Below, piece by piece: positions 43,813 to 52,804 of a stretch of DNA of 64,000 bases. Source of the stretch: Natrinema thermotolerans DSM 11552 (GTDB lineage: Archaea > Halobacteriota > Halobacteria > Halobacteriales > Natrialbaceae); contig AOIR01000036.1 in the NCBI GenBank assembly GCA_000337115.1, positions 18,373-82,372 on the forward strand. The letters are read 5' to 3'. The position numbers and the translations under genes are program-made. The stretch's first letter is position 1. Each line of letters starts with the position of its first letter. The notes under the pieces were generated by a model. That model was not told the DNA's origin and did no database searches. It saw only the letters and a list, made by a program, of their open reading frames with translations.

Positions 43813-45630
43813 ATGACGGCACCGAACCGCGCGACCCTGTGGGGCCGCGTGCTGGCCGACGAACTCGCCAAAAGCGGCCTCGAAGCCGTCTGTCTCGCGC
43901 CCGGGAGCCGCTCGACGCCGCTGACGGTTGCCTTCGCGGCACACGACGGGATCGACGTCTACTCGCATCTCGACGAACGCTCGGCGGCGTTTTTCGCGCT
44001 CGGACGCGCCCGACGCACCGGCGAGCCGACGGCACTGGTCTGTACCTCGGGCACGGCCGCGGCGAACTTCCACCCCGCCGTCATGGAGGCCGATCGGGCC
44101 CGCGTTCCGCTGCTCGTGCTGACGGCCGACCGGCCCCCGGAACTGCGCGACAGCGGCGCGAACCAGACCGTCGATCAGGTCAAACTCTACGGCGACGCGG
44201 TCCGATGGTATACCGAACTCCCCGAACCGGAGGCCGACGAGCGGAAAGTGAGAAGTCTACGGACCACTGCGGCCCGTGCGCTCGCCGAGACCGGCGGCGT
44301 TCCGCCCGGACCAGTCCACGTCAACTGTCCGTTCCGCAAGCCCCTCGAGCCGATCGAGGTACCCGGCGACGTGCCCGATTCCTTCGCCGAGACGACGGCC
44401 GGCCGAGGGCGTGACGGGCCGTTCGTAGAAACCGCGAGCGGCCGGCAGCTCCCGGACGACGCGGACCGCGACCGGCTGGCTGCGGCACTTGCAGACGCCG
44501 ACCGCCCGCTGCTCGTGGCGGGGCCGGCCGATCCGACGACGCTTCCCGTCCTCGAGCCCGCTGCCGTCACGCGACTCGCGGAGCGGCTCGACGCCCCGAT
44601 TCTGGCGGACCCCCTCTCGGGGCTGCGCTTTGGCCCGCACGTCGACCGCGAAAACGAGAACTCGCTACCGCGAACGATCTACGGCGGCTACGACACCTAC
44701 GTCGGACAACTGCCGCCGCCGGACGTCGTCCTTCGGTTCGGTGCCTCCCCCACCTCGAAGCCGCTCCGCCACTGGCTGCGCGACGCCGACGCCCGCCAGT
44801 TCCTCGTCGATCCCCCCGGAAAGTGGCGCGAGGCCACCTTTACCGCGACCGATCTGTTGGCAGCCGACCCCGCCGCCGTCGTCGACGGACTGCTCGAGGC
44901 GCTCCCCGACCGGGACGGCCGTTCCGAGATCGACCGCGACTGGCGCAAGCGCCTCGCGGCGGCGGAACGTCGCCACTGGGCGATCCGCGACGAGGCGCTT
45001 GCCCCGGACGCACTCGAGACCGACCCCTTCGAGGGGGCGATCCTCGCCGACGTGTTCGCGGCCGCGCCGGATCCGGCGACGGTGTTCGTCTCGAACAGCA
45101 TGCCGATCCGGGACGCCGACCGGTTCGCCCGGCCGCGGGCGGCCGAGCTGACGGTACTGGCCAACCGCGGGGCGAGTGGAATCGACGGGATCACCAGCAC
45201 GGCACTCGGCGCCGGCAGCACGGCCGACGAGCCGCTGGTGCTGGTCACCGGCGATCTGGCGTTCTATCACGATTCGAACGGCCTGCTCGCGCTCGAGCGC
45301 TGTGGCGTCGACGCCACGATCGTTCTGCTGGACAACGACGGCGGCGGCATCTTTCACGAACTGCCGATCGAGGCGTTCGAGCCGCCCTTCACCGACCAGT
45401 TCAAGACGCCCCACGGCCTCGACTTTTCGGCGCTCGAGGACCTATACGACCTCGTGTTCGAACGCGTCGCGCCGGCGGATTTCCCGGCCGCCTATCGCCG
45501 GTCGCTCGAGACGCCGGGCACGCAGGTCCTCTCGGTCGCGTTCGACTCCGAGGCGAGTCATCGGCGACGTGACGCCCTCGCGGACCGCGTTACCGACGCG
45601 GTCGCGACCGACCTCGAGCACGACGTGTAA
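43813..45630 (+). CDS. menD: SEPHCHC synthase (menaquinone biosynthesis)
   Basis: Thiamine-diphosphate enzyme that adds the succinyl unit of 2-oxoglutarate to isochorismate. The 605-residue product has the typical MenD N-terminus LAPGSRSTPLTVAFAAHDG, a DRPPELRDSGANQTVDQVKLYG block, the NSMPIRDADRFARP motif and the GTSGTAAAN region. The ThDP site is TGDLAFYHDSNGLL followed by DNDGGGIFHELP. Length is normal. Second gene of the menFD unit; a J-domain gene converges on it. Confidence 0.93.
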   Translation: MTAPNRATLWGRVLADELAKSGLEAVCLAPGSRSTPLTVAFAAHDGIDVYSHLDERSAAFFALGRARRTGEPTALVCTSGTAAANFHPAVMEADRARVPLLVLTADRPPELRDSGANQTVDQVKLYGDAVRWYTELPEPEADERKVRSLRTTAARALAETGGVPPGPVHVNCPFRKPLEPIEVPGDVPDSFAETTAGRGRDGPFVETASGRQLPDDADRDRLAAALADADRPLLVAGPADPTTLPVLEPAAVTRLAERLDAPILADPLSGLRFGPHVDRENENSLPRTIYGGYDTYVGQLPPPDVVLRFGASPTSKPLRHWLRDADARQFLVDPPGKWREATFTATDLLAADPAAVVDGLLEALPDRDGRSEIDRDWRKRLAAAERRHWAIRDEALAPDALETDPFEGAILADVFAAAPDPATVFVSNSMPIRDADRFARPRAAELTVLANRGASGIDGITSTALGAGSTADEPLVLVTGDLAFYHDSNGLLALERCGVDATIVLLDNDGGGIFHELPIEAFEPPFTDQFKTPHGLDFSALEDLYDLVFERVAPADFPAAYRRSLETPGTQVLSVAFDSEASHRRRDALADRVTDAVATDLEHDV

Positions 45631-45657
45631 CTCCCGCTTTCCGCCCGATTCCGTTCG

Positions 45658-46635
45658 CTACGGTTGCAGGACCCACCACAGCACGACGGCGTAGCCCAGC
45701 GGAATCCAGACGAACCCGAGCGCGAACAGGCCGAACAGCGATCCGAGCCCGACCGGCGACAGCACCGCGATCCCGAGCGGGAACAGGATGCTCCACCCGC
45801 CGAAGACGCCGATCGCCAGCCGCGGCATCGTCAACAGATACCCCACCAGCGCGAGCGTACAGCCGGCGAGGACGACGTTGACCGGCAGCGAAAAGAACGG
45901 GGTGAGACTCGCCCAGACGAGCAGCGGGTACAACACGGCGACGGCCCCGACCGACGTCGCCGTCGACCCGTCGATTCGCTGGCCCTCCCACTCGAGGTCG
46001 ATCTCGTCGTCCCAACCGTGAACGGAGTAACTGAAGCCGTCATCCGCCGTCGCGTCGTCGCTCTCGGTCGAACCTGCCGACTCGTTCGACTCCGCTTCAT
46101 CGTCCGCGCCGAAGGGCCAGTCGCCGGTCGCCTGCCGCGTGGCCCGTTGCTGGCGGCGTCGCGACCGCTGGCGGGCGTGGTGGCTCGAGGTTCGACCCGT
46201 CGTTCCGTCCGTGGCCGTCGTGTTAGCGGCCCCTCGAGCGCGGCCGGTCCGGCGACTCGTTCGCCGTCCGGTCGTCGCGCCGCCGGTTTCCGTTCCCGCC
46301 GTCGCGTTCGTGCGGCCGCCCGTCGGGTGCGAGCTGGTTCGCTCGGTGGTCCGGTTCGAACCGTCGTCGGCAGCCTCGCCGGTCGCGTCGTCGCGTGCGG
46401 TGCCGTCGGCGAGTCCGACGTAGGCCTCGTGACCGAGTCGGTCGTAGCGGGCCCGTTCGTCCCCGTCGGTCAATACCGATCTGGCAGTCTGGACCCGCTG
46501 GAACCGCTCGGCTGCGTCGGGGGCGTCGGAGTGGTCCGGATGAGTCTCGAGGACGCGATCGCGGTAGGCCGACTCGATCTCGTCGGGAGTGGCGTCCGGG
46601 TCGACCCCAAGGACCTCGTAGTAGGTCTCCCCCAT
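45658..46635 (-). CDS. J-domain protein with C-terminal membrane domain
   Basis: Residues 1-70 are a J-domain (YYEVLGVDPDATPDEIESAYRDRVLETHPDHSDAP) with the HPD motif required to stimulate Hsp70. A long Thr/Arg/Asp-rich disordered stretch follows (about 75-200), then several hydrophobic segments (about 225-320, AVAVLYPLLVWASLTPFFSLPVNVVLAGCTLALVGYLL) ending WIPLGYAVVLWWVLQP. It is therefore a membrane-anchored co-chaperone, distinct from classical DnaJ (no zinc domain). It lies between menD and the TrmB gene on the opposite strand, with TTATTTTT about 27 nt upstream as promoter. Confidence 0.82.
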   Translation of the reverse strand: MGETYYEVLGVDPDATPDEIESAYRDRVLETHPDHSDAPDAAERFQRVQTARSVLTDGDERARYDRLGHEAYVGLADGTARDDATGEAADDGSNRTTERTSSHPTGGRTNATAGTETGGATTGRRTSRRTGRARGAANTTATDGTTGRTSSHHARQRSRRRQQRATRQATGDWPFGADDEAESNESAGSTESDDATADDGFSYSVHGWDDEIDLEWEGQRIDGSTATSVGAVAVLYPLLVWASLTPFFSLPVNVVLAGCTLALVGYLLTMPRLAIGVFGGWSILFPLGIAVLSPVGLGSLFGLFALGFVWIPLGYAVVLWWVLQP

Positions 46636-46918
46636 CGGGTAGCCGATCGGTCGGACGGGTGAAAAATAACTCGGCCTCCCTGACGTGTTCGGGCTCCTGT
46701 CGGCCGGCACACGGGCGACCGGAACCGGTGGCTTTCGAACAAATAAACCATACTCCGGTATACGAAATACGACGGTCGGTCCCAGGACGACGGGAATCGA
46801 TATCACACCTTCGCCCGTCGAACGGATCGAGAAGCGACCGGCGATGTTCCGGGATCGCAGCGAGTACTCTCCTCGAGTTGCGCGGCCGCTGACTATCTTC
46901 TCCCGGAATTTGGACGAA

Positions 46919-47677
46919 TCAGGCGTTGCGGTCCGTTCCGGACTCGATGCCGGACTGCATGAACTGTGCCAGAATGCGACCGATGCTGCTGCCGGCCGTC
47001 CACATCGCCTCCTCGTCGACGGCCTCGTCGTCGGTCGCGACCGACAGCAACACCGTTCCCTCATCGATCATCAGGGCCCGGCCGGCGAAGTCGGCGGGGT
47101 TGTCCTCGCCCATCACGATCACCCGGATCGGACTCGCCGCGAAGCGTTCGCGGATCGCCTCCTCGGCCGTGACGACGGTGACGTCGATCCCCTGCGTCGC
47201 CCGCTCGCGCAGTGCCGTTTCGATCGCCTCGGTCAACGACCGGCTCGAGGGCGCAGTGAAGACGACGGCCGTCGCCGCCTCGCCGATCAACTCCGCGATC
47301 CGATCGTCGATCGGTTGGCGGCCCCGGAGGGTCGACACCGAGCCGTCGTCCGGGCGGTCCGGCGTCGCCGTCCGGAGTTCCGCGAGGTTTGCGAACGCGC
47401 GCTCGCGCTCTCGTTCGAGTCGGTTCGTCAACTGCTCGCGGGCGGCGCCGAGACTCACCGGCCGGTACCGTTTCGGTGACGACTCGGTCAGTTCGACGAG
47501 TCCGCGCTCGAGGAGATCGTCGGCCGCGCCGTAGACCTGCGACCGGGGGACCTCCGAGATTTCGCTGATCTCCTGTGCGGTCCCCGTCCCCAGTTCCTGG
47601 AGGGCGACGAAGACGCGGGCCTGATAGTTCGGCAGGCCGAGCCGTTTCAGCGCCGCGACTGCATCTCGTGTACTCAT
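46919..47677 (-). CDS. TrmB-family transcriptional regulator
   Basis: A 252-residue regulator with the winged-helix DNA-binding domain of the TrmB family: LKRLGLPNYQARVFVALQELGTGTAQEISEISEVPRSQVYGAADDLLERGLVEL (about 9-62). The remainder is an effector-binding domain (DDRIAELIGEAATAVVFTAPSSRSL, IRVIVMGEDNPADFAG). TrmB proteins often sense sugars in archaea. It is divergent from an RND-type exporter with a palindrome between them, so it most likely controls that exporter and itself. Confidence 0.85.
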   Translation of the reverse strand: MSTRDAVAALKRLGLPNYQARVFVALQELGTGTAQEISEISEVPRSQVYGAADDLLERGLVELTESSPKRYRPVSLGAAREQLTNRLERERERAFANLAELRTATPDRPDDGSVSTLRGRQPIDDRIAELIGEAATAVVFTAPSSRSLTEAIETALRERATQGIDVTVVTAEEAIRERFAASPIRVIVMGEDNPADFAGRALMIDEGTVLLSVATDDEAVDEEAMWTAGSSIGRILAQFMQSGIESGTDRNA

Positions 47678-47753
47678 GAATACCTGCGGGTCGGTCGCTC
47701 GAGGGTTCGCGCGTCGGGCCTATCAGTAGCGGGGTTCCCCGATTGGATATATT

Positions 47754-47769
47754 TTGTAGTATCCTACAA
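47754..47769. promoter_or_regulatory. Palindromic operator between the TrmB and exporter genes
   Basis: TTGTAG-TATC-CTACAA is a six-base perfect inverted repeat. A second, overlapping inverted repeat reads AGTA-N8-TACT (47758-47773). The TATA box of the exporter (AATACTTAT, 47768-47776) overlaps its right edge. A regulator bound here would compete with TBP, so repression is the natural prediction. The known haloarchaeal TrmB site (TACT-N7/8-GAGTA) uses similar half-sites in the opposite order. Confidence 0.55.
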
Positions 47770-47802
47770 TACTTATGTCCCCGGGTGGGGAAACGGCTGG
47801 TA

Positions 47803-50397
47803 ATGGATCCGGCCGATCGGTACGCGGCGTTCGTGACCGCACACAGCAAGGCAATCATTGCGGTCGTGCTGATAGCGACGTTGCTCGTCGCCAGCGGGGC
47901 GGGTAGCGTCGACTCGGAGCTGACGATCGCGAACTTCGAGAGCGACTCGACGGAGGCTGCGAAGTACGACCAACTCCGGTCCGACTTCGCGACCGAAGGG
48001 GAGAACACGACCGTCGTCCAGGTCGTCGTCCGCGACGAGAACGCCCTGTCGAAAGCGTCGCTGCTCGAGGGGCTGACCCTCCAACGGGCCATCGCCGACG
48101 ACGGCAACGTGAACGCGACGTTGCGGAATCGGCAGCCGATGGTCGGGCTCTCGAACGTCGTCGCGACCGCGGCGATTCGAGAAGCCGAGGCCGGCAACGG
48201 GACTCACAACGGGTCCGCCGGCGCGGCCGACGGTTCGGCACCGCCGTCGCTCGAGGCCCAGATCGCGCAACTGGAGTCGATGTCGGAAAGCGAGGTCGAA
48301 GCGACCGTCGAACGGGTGCTGGCCCCGGAGTCGGCGGCCGCGGGCACGGTCGATCCCTACTCGCTGTTGCCGACCGACTACGAGCCGGGCGCGACGACGA
48401 CCGACGGGCGCGTCCTCTACGTCTTTCAGGACACGAGCGGCGCGACCGGTGACGATCTCCCCGCGGACGTGGCCGACGCCCAGCTCGAGATCCGGGAGCT
48501 GTCCGCGGCGACGTTGACGTCCGGGGAGAGCTTCGTCTTCGGGAGCGCCGTCGTCGACGCCGAGAGTACGCAGGCGACCGGCGAGAGCTTCGCGATCATC
48601 TCGCCGATCGCGTTGCTGATCATCGTCCTCGCGCTGGGGATCGCCTACCGCGACGTCTTCGACATCGGGCTCGGGCTCGCCGGGATCGCGCTCGTCCTCG
48701 CGTGGATGGCCGGCTTCATGGGCTGGGCCGGGATCGGCGTGACGCAGATCCTGATCGCCGTTCCGTTCCTGCTGATCGGGCTCTCGATCGACTACGCGTT
48801 ACACGTCGTGATGCGCTACCGGGAGGCCAGCGCCGACGATCCCGACGCGACGCCCCGGACGGCGATGCGTCGGGGGTTGGCCGGCGTCGTCGTCGCCATC
48901 GGTGCCGCTACGTTCACGACTGCCGTCGGATTCCTCTCGAACGTCGTCAGCCCGCTGGCCTCGATCAGGGAGTTCGGCATCGTCAGCGCCGTCGGCATCG
49001 TGTCGGCGTTTCTCGTCTTCGGCTTGCTCTTGCCCGCGCTGAAACTCGAACTCGACGGGGGACTCGAGCGACTCGGCCTGTCGCGTCGCCGGCCGGCATT
49101 CGGTCGCGGCGGCGTCGCCAGCCGGGTCCTCAGCGTCGGTGCCGAAATCGCCGACCGGGCGCCGTACGTCGTCATCGCCATTGCACTCGTCTTGAGCGCG
49201 GCTGGGGGCGCGGCCGCGACCGACATCGACACGTCGATCGAGCAGACGGACTTCCTGCCCCGGGACTCGCCGGCCTGGATGGACTCGCTGCCCGGTTCGT
49301 TGCAGCCCAGCGACTACCAACTGCGCGAGCAGGCGCTGTATCTGAACGACCGGTTCGCCCAGTCACGCGATCAGTCGAGGGCGGAGGTACTGATCGAGGG
49401 GCCGGTCACCGACCCCGACACGCTCGAGCGGGTCGCGGCCGGCAGGGATCGGGCGGCGAACGCCTCGTCCGCACAGACGCTGGCGAACGGCCGCCTGCAG
49501 GCGACCGGGCCGCTCGAGACCATCGAGTCGGTCGCCGCGGACAACGAGACGGTCGCCGCCGTGGTCGACGACGCCGACACCGACGGCGACGGCGTGCCGG
49601 AGGAAAACCTCACGGCGGTCTACGACGCGGTCTACGCCGCCGATCCGTCGGCGGCCGCTGAGACGATCCACCGCTCGGACGGCGAGTACCGGTCCCTCCG
49701 GCTCTCCGTGGGCCTTTCCGGCGGGGCAAACACGGTGACGATCACCGAGGAGATGCGCGCCGTCGCGACGACCATCGAGGGCGACTCCGGACTGACGGTG
49801 ACGGCGACCGGCCAGCCGATCGTCGAGGAACTCGTCCAGCAGGGGCTGCTCGAGACGCTCGTGCAGGGCTTCGCGATCACGTTCGCCGTCATCCTCGCGT
49901 TCCTGACGGCGACGTTCTGGGCTCGCTACCGGACGCTCTCGCTCGGTGCGGTCGTCATCGCGCCGGTCCTGTTCGCACAGGCGTGGCTGTTCGGGACGAT
50001 GTACCTCGCGGGGATTCCCTTTACCTCCGAGACGGCCATCATCGCGGCGATCGGCATCGGGATCGGCGTCGACTACGCGATCCACGTCGGCGAGCGGTTC
50101 CTCGAGGAGGAGCGAGCGCGGGGTGACCCCATCGCGTCGCTCCGGCGAACGGTCCGGGGGACCGGCGGCGCGTTGCTCGCCAGCGCCGTCACGACCGCCG
50201 CGGGCTTTGGCGTCCTCGTGTTCGCGCTCGTGCCGTCGCTGCGGCGCTTTGGCTTCGTCACGAGCGTCGCGATCGCGTACGCGTTCCTCGCCAGTATCGT
50301 CGTCCTGCCGAGCCTGCTCGCGGTCTGGGCACGGTACACCGACTACGACGGGACCGACGACGACGCCACTGACGACCTCGCTGACACGACCGGCTGA
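47803..50397 (+). CDS. RND/MMPL-family exporter (HAE3 type)
   Basis: An 864-residue transporter with two RND halves. Each half has one N-terminal helix, a large outer loop (about 35-265 and 470-690) and a set of five helices. The SSD-like cluster in half 1 is FLLIGLSIDYALHVVMRYREAS; the matching segment in half 2 is IGIGIGVDYAIHVGERFLEEE, each with the acidic residue used in proton coupling. Such HAE3/MMPL proteins export hydrophobic molecules such as lipids or sterol-like compounds. The upstream frame to 47743 is discarded in favour of ATG 47803, where promoter spacing fits. TrmB control is likely. Confidence 0.85.
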   Translation: MDPADRYAAFVTAHSKAIIAVVLIATLLVASGAGSVDSELTIANFESDSTEAAKYDQLRSDFATEGENTTVVQVVVRDENALSKASLLEGLTLQRAIADDGNVNATLRNRQPMVGLSNVVATAAIREAEAGNGTHNGSAGAADGSAPPSLEAQIAQLESMSESEVEATVERVLAPESAAAGTVDPYSLLPTDYEPGATTTDGRVLYVFQDTSGATGDDLPADVADAQLEIRELSAATLTSGESFVFGSAVVDAESTQATGESFAIISPIALLIIVLALGIAYRDVFDIGLGLAGIALVLAWMAGFMGWAGIGVTQILIAVPFLLIGLSIDYALHVVMRYREASADDPDATPRTAMRRGLAGVVVAIGAATFTTAVGFLSNVVSPLASIREFGIVSAVGIVSAFLVFGLLLPALKLELDGGLERLGLSRRRPAFGRGGVASRVLSVGAEIADRAPYVVIAIALVLSAAGGAAATDIDTSIEQTDFLPRDSPAWMDSLPGSLQPSDYQLREQALYLNDRFAQSRDQSRAEVLIEGPVTDPDTLERVAAGRDRAANASSAQTLANGRLQATGPLETIESVAADNETVAAVVDDADTDGDGVPEENLTAVYDAVYAADPSAAAETIHRSDGEYRSLRLSVGLSGGANTVTITEEMRAVATTIEGDSGLTVTATGQPIVEELVQQGLLETLVQGFAITFAVILAFLTATFWARYRTLSLGAVVIAPVLFAQAWLFGTMYLAGIPFTSETAIIAAIGIGIGVDYAIHVGERFLEEERARGDPIASLRRTVRGTGGALLASAVTTAAGFGVLVFALVPSLRRFGFVTSVAIAYAFLASIVVLPSLLAVWARYTDYDGTDDDATDDLADTTG

Positions 50398-50488
50398 CCC
50401 CGGCCGGCAGTCGACCTCGAGCGGGGAGTCGACGACGACCCGGCCGAGACGCGAATCTATTTCAGCCGTCGCCCGCCACACTCGAGCA

Positions 50489-51430
50489 ATGGTTTCGGAA
50501 CTCTTCGATCCCGAGCAGTGGGAGCCTGCGGCACTGAACGACGAGTTCAGGGACATCACCTACCACCGCGCGGTCGACGCCGGGACGGTCCGGATCGCGT
50601 TCGACCGGCCCGACGTCCGCAACGCCTTCCGGCCGGGGACCGTCGACGAACTCTACGACGCCCTCGACCACGCCAAGCGCCAGACCGACGTGGGCTGTAT
50701 CCTGCTGACCGGGAACGGGCCGTCCTCGAAGGACGGCGGCTGGGCCTTTTGTTCCGGCGGCGATCAGACGGTTCGCGGCGAGGACGGGTATCAGTACGAA
50801 GGGGACGAGGAGAGCGAGGCGCAACGCGCCTCGGAAGACGCGAGCGGACAGAGTCCGCGAGCGCAAGCGTCGGAGCAGGGACGGCTCCACATCCTCGAGG
50901 TCCAGCGCCTCATTCGGCACATTCCGAAGGTGGTCGTCGCGGTGGTGCCGGGCTGGGCCGTCGGCGGGGGCCACTCGCTGCACGTCGTCTGTGACCTGAC
51001 CCTCGCGAGCGAGGACCACGCGAAGTTCCTCCAGACCGACCCGGACGTGGCCAGCTACGACGCCGGCTTCGGCTCCGCGTACTTGGCCAAACAGATCGGC
51101 CAGAAGAAAGCCCGCGAGGTCTTCTTCCTCGGGAAGACCTACGACGCCGAGGAGGCCGCCGACATGGGCATGGTTAACGAGGCAGTCCCCCACGGGGAAC
51201 TCGAGGAGACCGCCCTCGAGTGGGGCGAGCGCATCAACTCCAAGAGCCCGACGGCGATGCGGATGCTCAAGTACGCGTTCAACATGACCGACGACGGGAT
51301 GGTCGGCCAGCAGGTCTTCGCCGGCGAGGCGACGCGGCTGGGCTACATGACCGACGAAGCGAAGGAGGGTCGGGACGCGTTCGTCGAGGGTCGCGATCCG
51401 GACTTCGACGATTTCCCGTGGCACTACTAA
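50489..51430 (+). CDS. menB: 1,4-dihydroxy-2-naphthoyl-CoA synthase
   Basis: Crotonase-fold enzyme that closes the second ring of menaquinone from O-succinylbenzoyl-CoA. The 313-residue product has the MenB motifs GWAFCSGGDQTVRG (oxyanion-hole Gly), PKVVVAVVPGWAVGGGHSLHVVCDLTLAS, and QTDPDVASYDAGFGSAYLAKQIGQKKAREVFFL. An extra charged loop (about 108-130) is acidic, typical of haloarchaea. The TATA-like AATCTATTT is about 30 nt upstream of the ATG at 50489, indicating its own promoter rather than strict read-through from the exporter. Confidence 0.93.
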   Translation: MVSELFDPEQWEPAALNDEFRDITYHRAVDAGTVRIAFDRPDVRNAFRPGTVDELYDALDHAKRQTDVGCILLTGNGPSSKDGGWAFCSGGDQTVRGEDGYQYEGDEESEAQRASEDASGQSPRAQASEQGRLHILEVQRLIRHIPKVVVAVVPGWAVGGGHSLHVVCDLTLASEDHAKFLQTDPDVASYDAGFGSAYLAKQIGQKKAREVFFLGKTYDAEEAADMGMVNEAVPHGELEETALEWGERINSKSPTAMRMLKYAFNMTDDGMVGQQVFAGEATRLGYMTDEAKEGRDAFVEGRDPDFDDFPWHY

Positions 51431-51453
51431 CCGAAGGCCCGTATATCGAACCG

Positions 51454-52704
51454 ATGCACCGACGAACGATCCTCCGGCGGACGACGCTGCCGGCCGCGCT
51501 CGCGCTCGCGGGCTGTACTGCGCCCAGCGGCGAGCCCGACGGAGAGGCCGACGCCGGGGGCGGAAGCGACGGCTCCGAGGGCGTCTCGGGAACCCCGCCG
51601 ATCCCGATGCTCGAGGACCCGCCGGAGGCGGTCTATCTACCCGGCCACCGGAAGTCGATGCGCGTTCTCGAGCCGGTCGATGCCGGCGAGTACGCGCTGA
51701 CCCCGATGCTGTCGTACCCCCATCCGTTCTGGATCGTCACGGCGAACTACCGCGAGTTCGTCGAACCCGCGGCCGGCCGCGGGGTCCATCTGATGGTCGT
51801 CGTCTGGGACCGGGAGACGGGACGGGTCTTGCCCGGTGCCGAGCCGAGGGTGACGGTCTCCCGCGACGGGCGCGAGATCGATTCGCGGGCGCTGTGGCCG
51901 ATGCTCTCCCAGGAGATGGGCCTCCACGTCGGCGACAACGTCGACCTCCCGGCGGACGGGACCTACACCGTCGACGTCGAGCTCCCGCCGCTCTCGATCC
52001 GTCGGACCGGCTCGCTGGCGGGCCGATTCACCGACGGGGCGACCGCGACCTTCGAGTTCACGTACGATCAGGCCTTCCGCGAGGCCGTCGTCGAGGGGAT
52101 CGAACTGCTGGACCGGGACCGGTGGGGCCAGCGGGGCGCGCTCGAGCCGATGACGGAACGCGGAGCCGCCGGTGACGAGGACGGCGGAGAGGGCAACGGC
52201 GACGACGCGGCCGGCGTGGGGAACGGGGAACCGGATCCTGGGGCCCCCTACTCGCGGGTGCCGCCGGCCGACGCCTATCCGGGGACGCGGCTGGTCGAGT
52301 CGGCTGCCGGTTCCGAGACGAACGGCACGGCCGGCGATGGTGTCCCCACGAGCGGCGATGCGGCGGTCGTCGTCGCGTTGCTCGAGCCCGAATCGCGACT
52401 CGCCGACGGCGACGACCCCTATCTGCTCGTCTCGCCGCGGACGCCGTACAACCGGGTGCCGCTCCCGAACGCGTCGCTGCGGGTCGTCCTCGAGCGCGAC
52501 GCCCGGCAGGTCCTCGACGAACGCCTCGAGCCGGTGATCGACGGTGAGTACGGGCACCACTACGGGCGGTCCGTCTCGGACGTTCGGGAGAGTGACACGG
52601 TCCGGATCGCGGTCGAGTCGCCCCCGCAAACGGCCCGCCATCAGGGCTACGAAACGGCGTTTTTCGGGATGGAGCCGGTCGAACTCGTGGTCCCGTCGGC
52701 GTAG
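51454..52704 (+). CDS. Tat-exported lipoprotein with P19/Tpd-like metal-binding domain
   Basis: A 416-residue lipoprotein. The N-terminus has twin arginines (RRT) in HRRTILRRTTLPAALALAGC, a lipobox LAGC with Cys at about 21, then a Gly/Asp/Ser linker. Residues about 70-225 resemble the P19/Tpd family of periplasmic copper and iron-handling proteins: HPFWIVTANYREFVEPAAGRGVHLMVVVWD and MLSQEMGLHVGDNVDLPADGTYTVDVEL, with Met and His ligands. A second beta-sandwich repeat fills about 300-410. I associate it with DUF7350. It sits inside the men cluster, 23 bp after menB, suggesting a link between quinone supply and metal or redox handling. Confidence 0.65.
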   Translation: MHRRTILRRTTLPAALALAGCTAPSGEPDGEADAGGGSDGSEGVSGTPPIPMLEDPPEAVYLPGHRKSMRVLEPVDAGEYALTPMLSYPHPFWIVTANYREFVEPAAGRGVHLMVVVWDRETGRVLPGAEPRVTVSRDGREIDSRALWPMLSQEMGLHVGDNVDLPADGTYTVDVELPPLSIRRTGSLAGRFTDGATATFEFTYDQAFREAVVEGIELLDRDRWGQRGALEPMTERGAAGDEDGGEGNGDDAAGVGNGEPDPGAPYSRVPPADAYPGTRLVESAAGSETNGTAGDGVPTSGDAAVVVALLEPESRLADGDDPYLLVSPRTPYNRVPLPNASLRVVLERDARQVLDERLEPVIDGEYGHHYGRSVSDVRESDTVRIAVESPPQTARHQGYETAFFGMEPVELVVPSA

Positions 52705-52804
52705 CTGGTTCCTCCGGTCGCTTCCCCGCTCGCCCGCGGCCGCGACCGCGGGCGGTCACTCGCAATGCCAACGTTGACACTCTCTCGAGTGGGACACTCG
52801 AACC

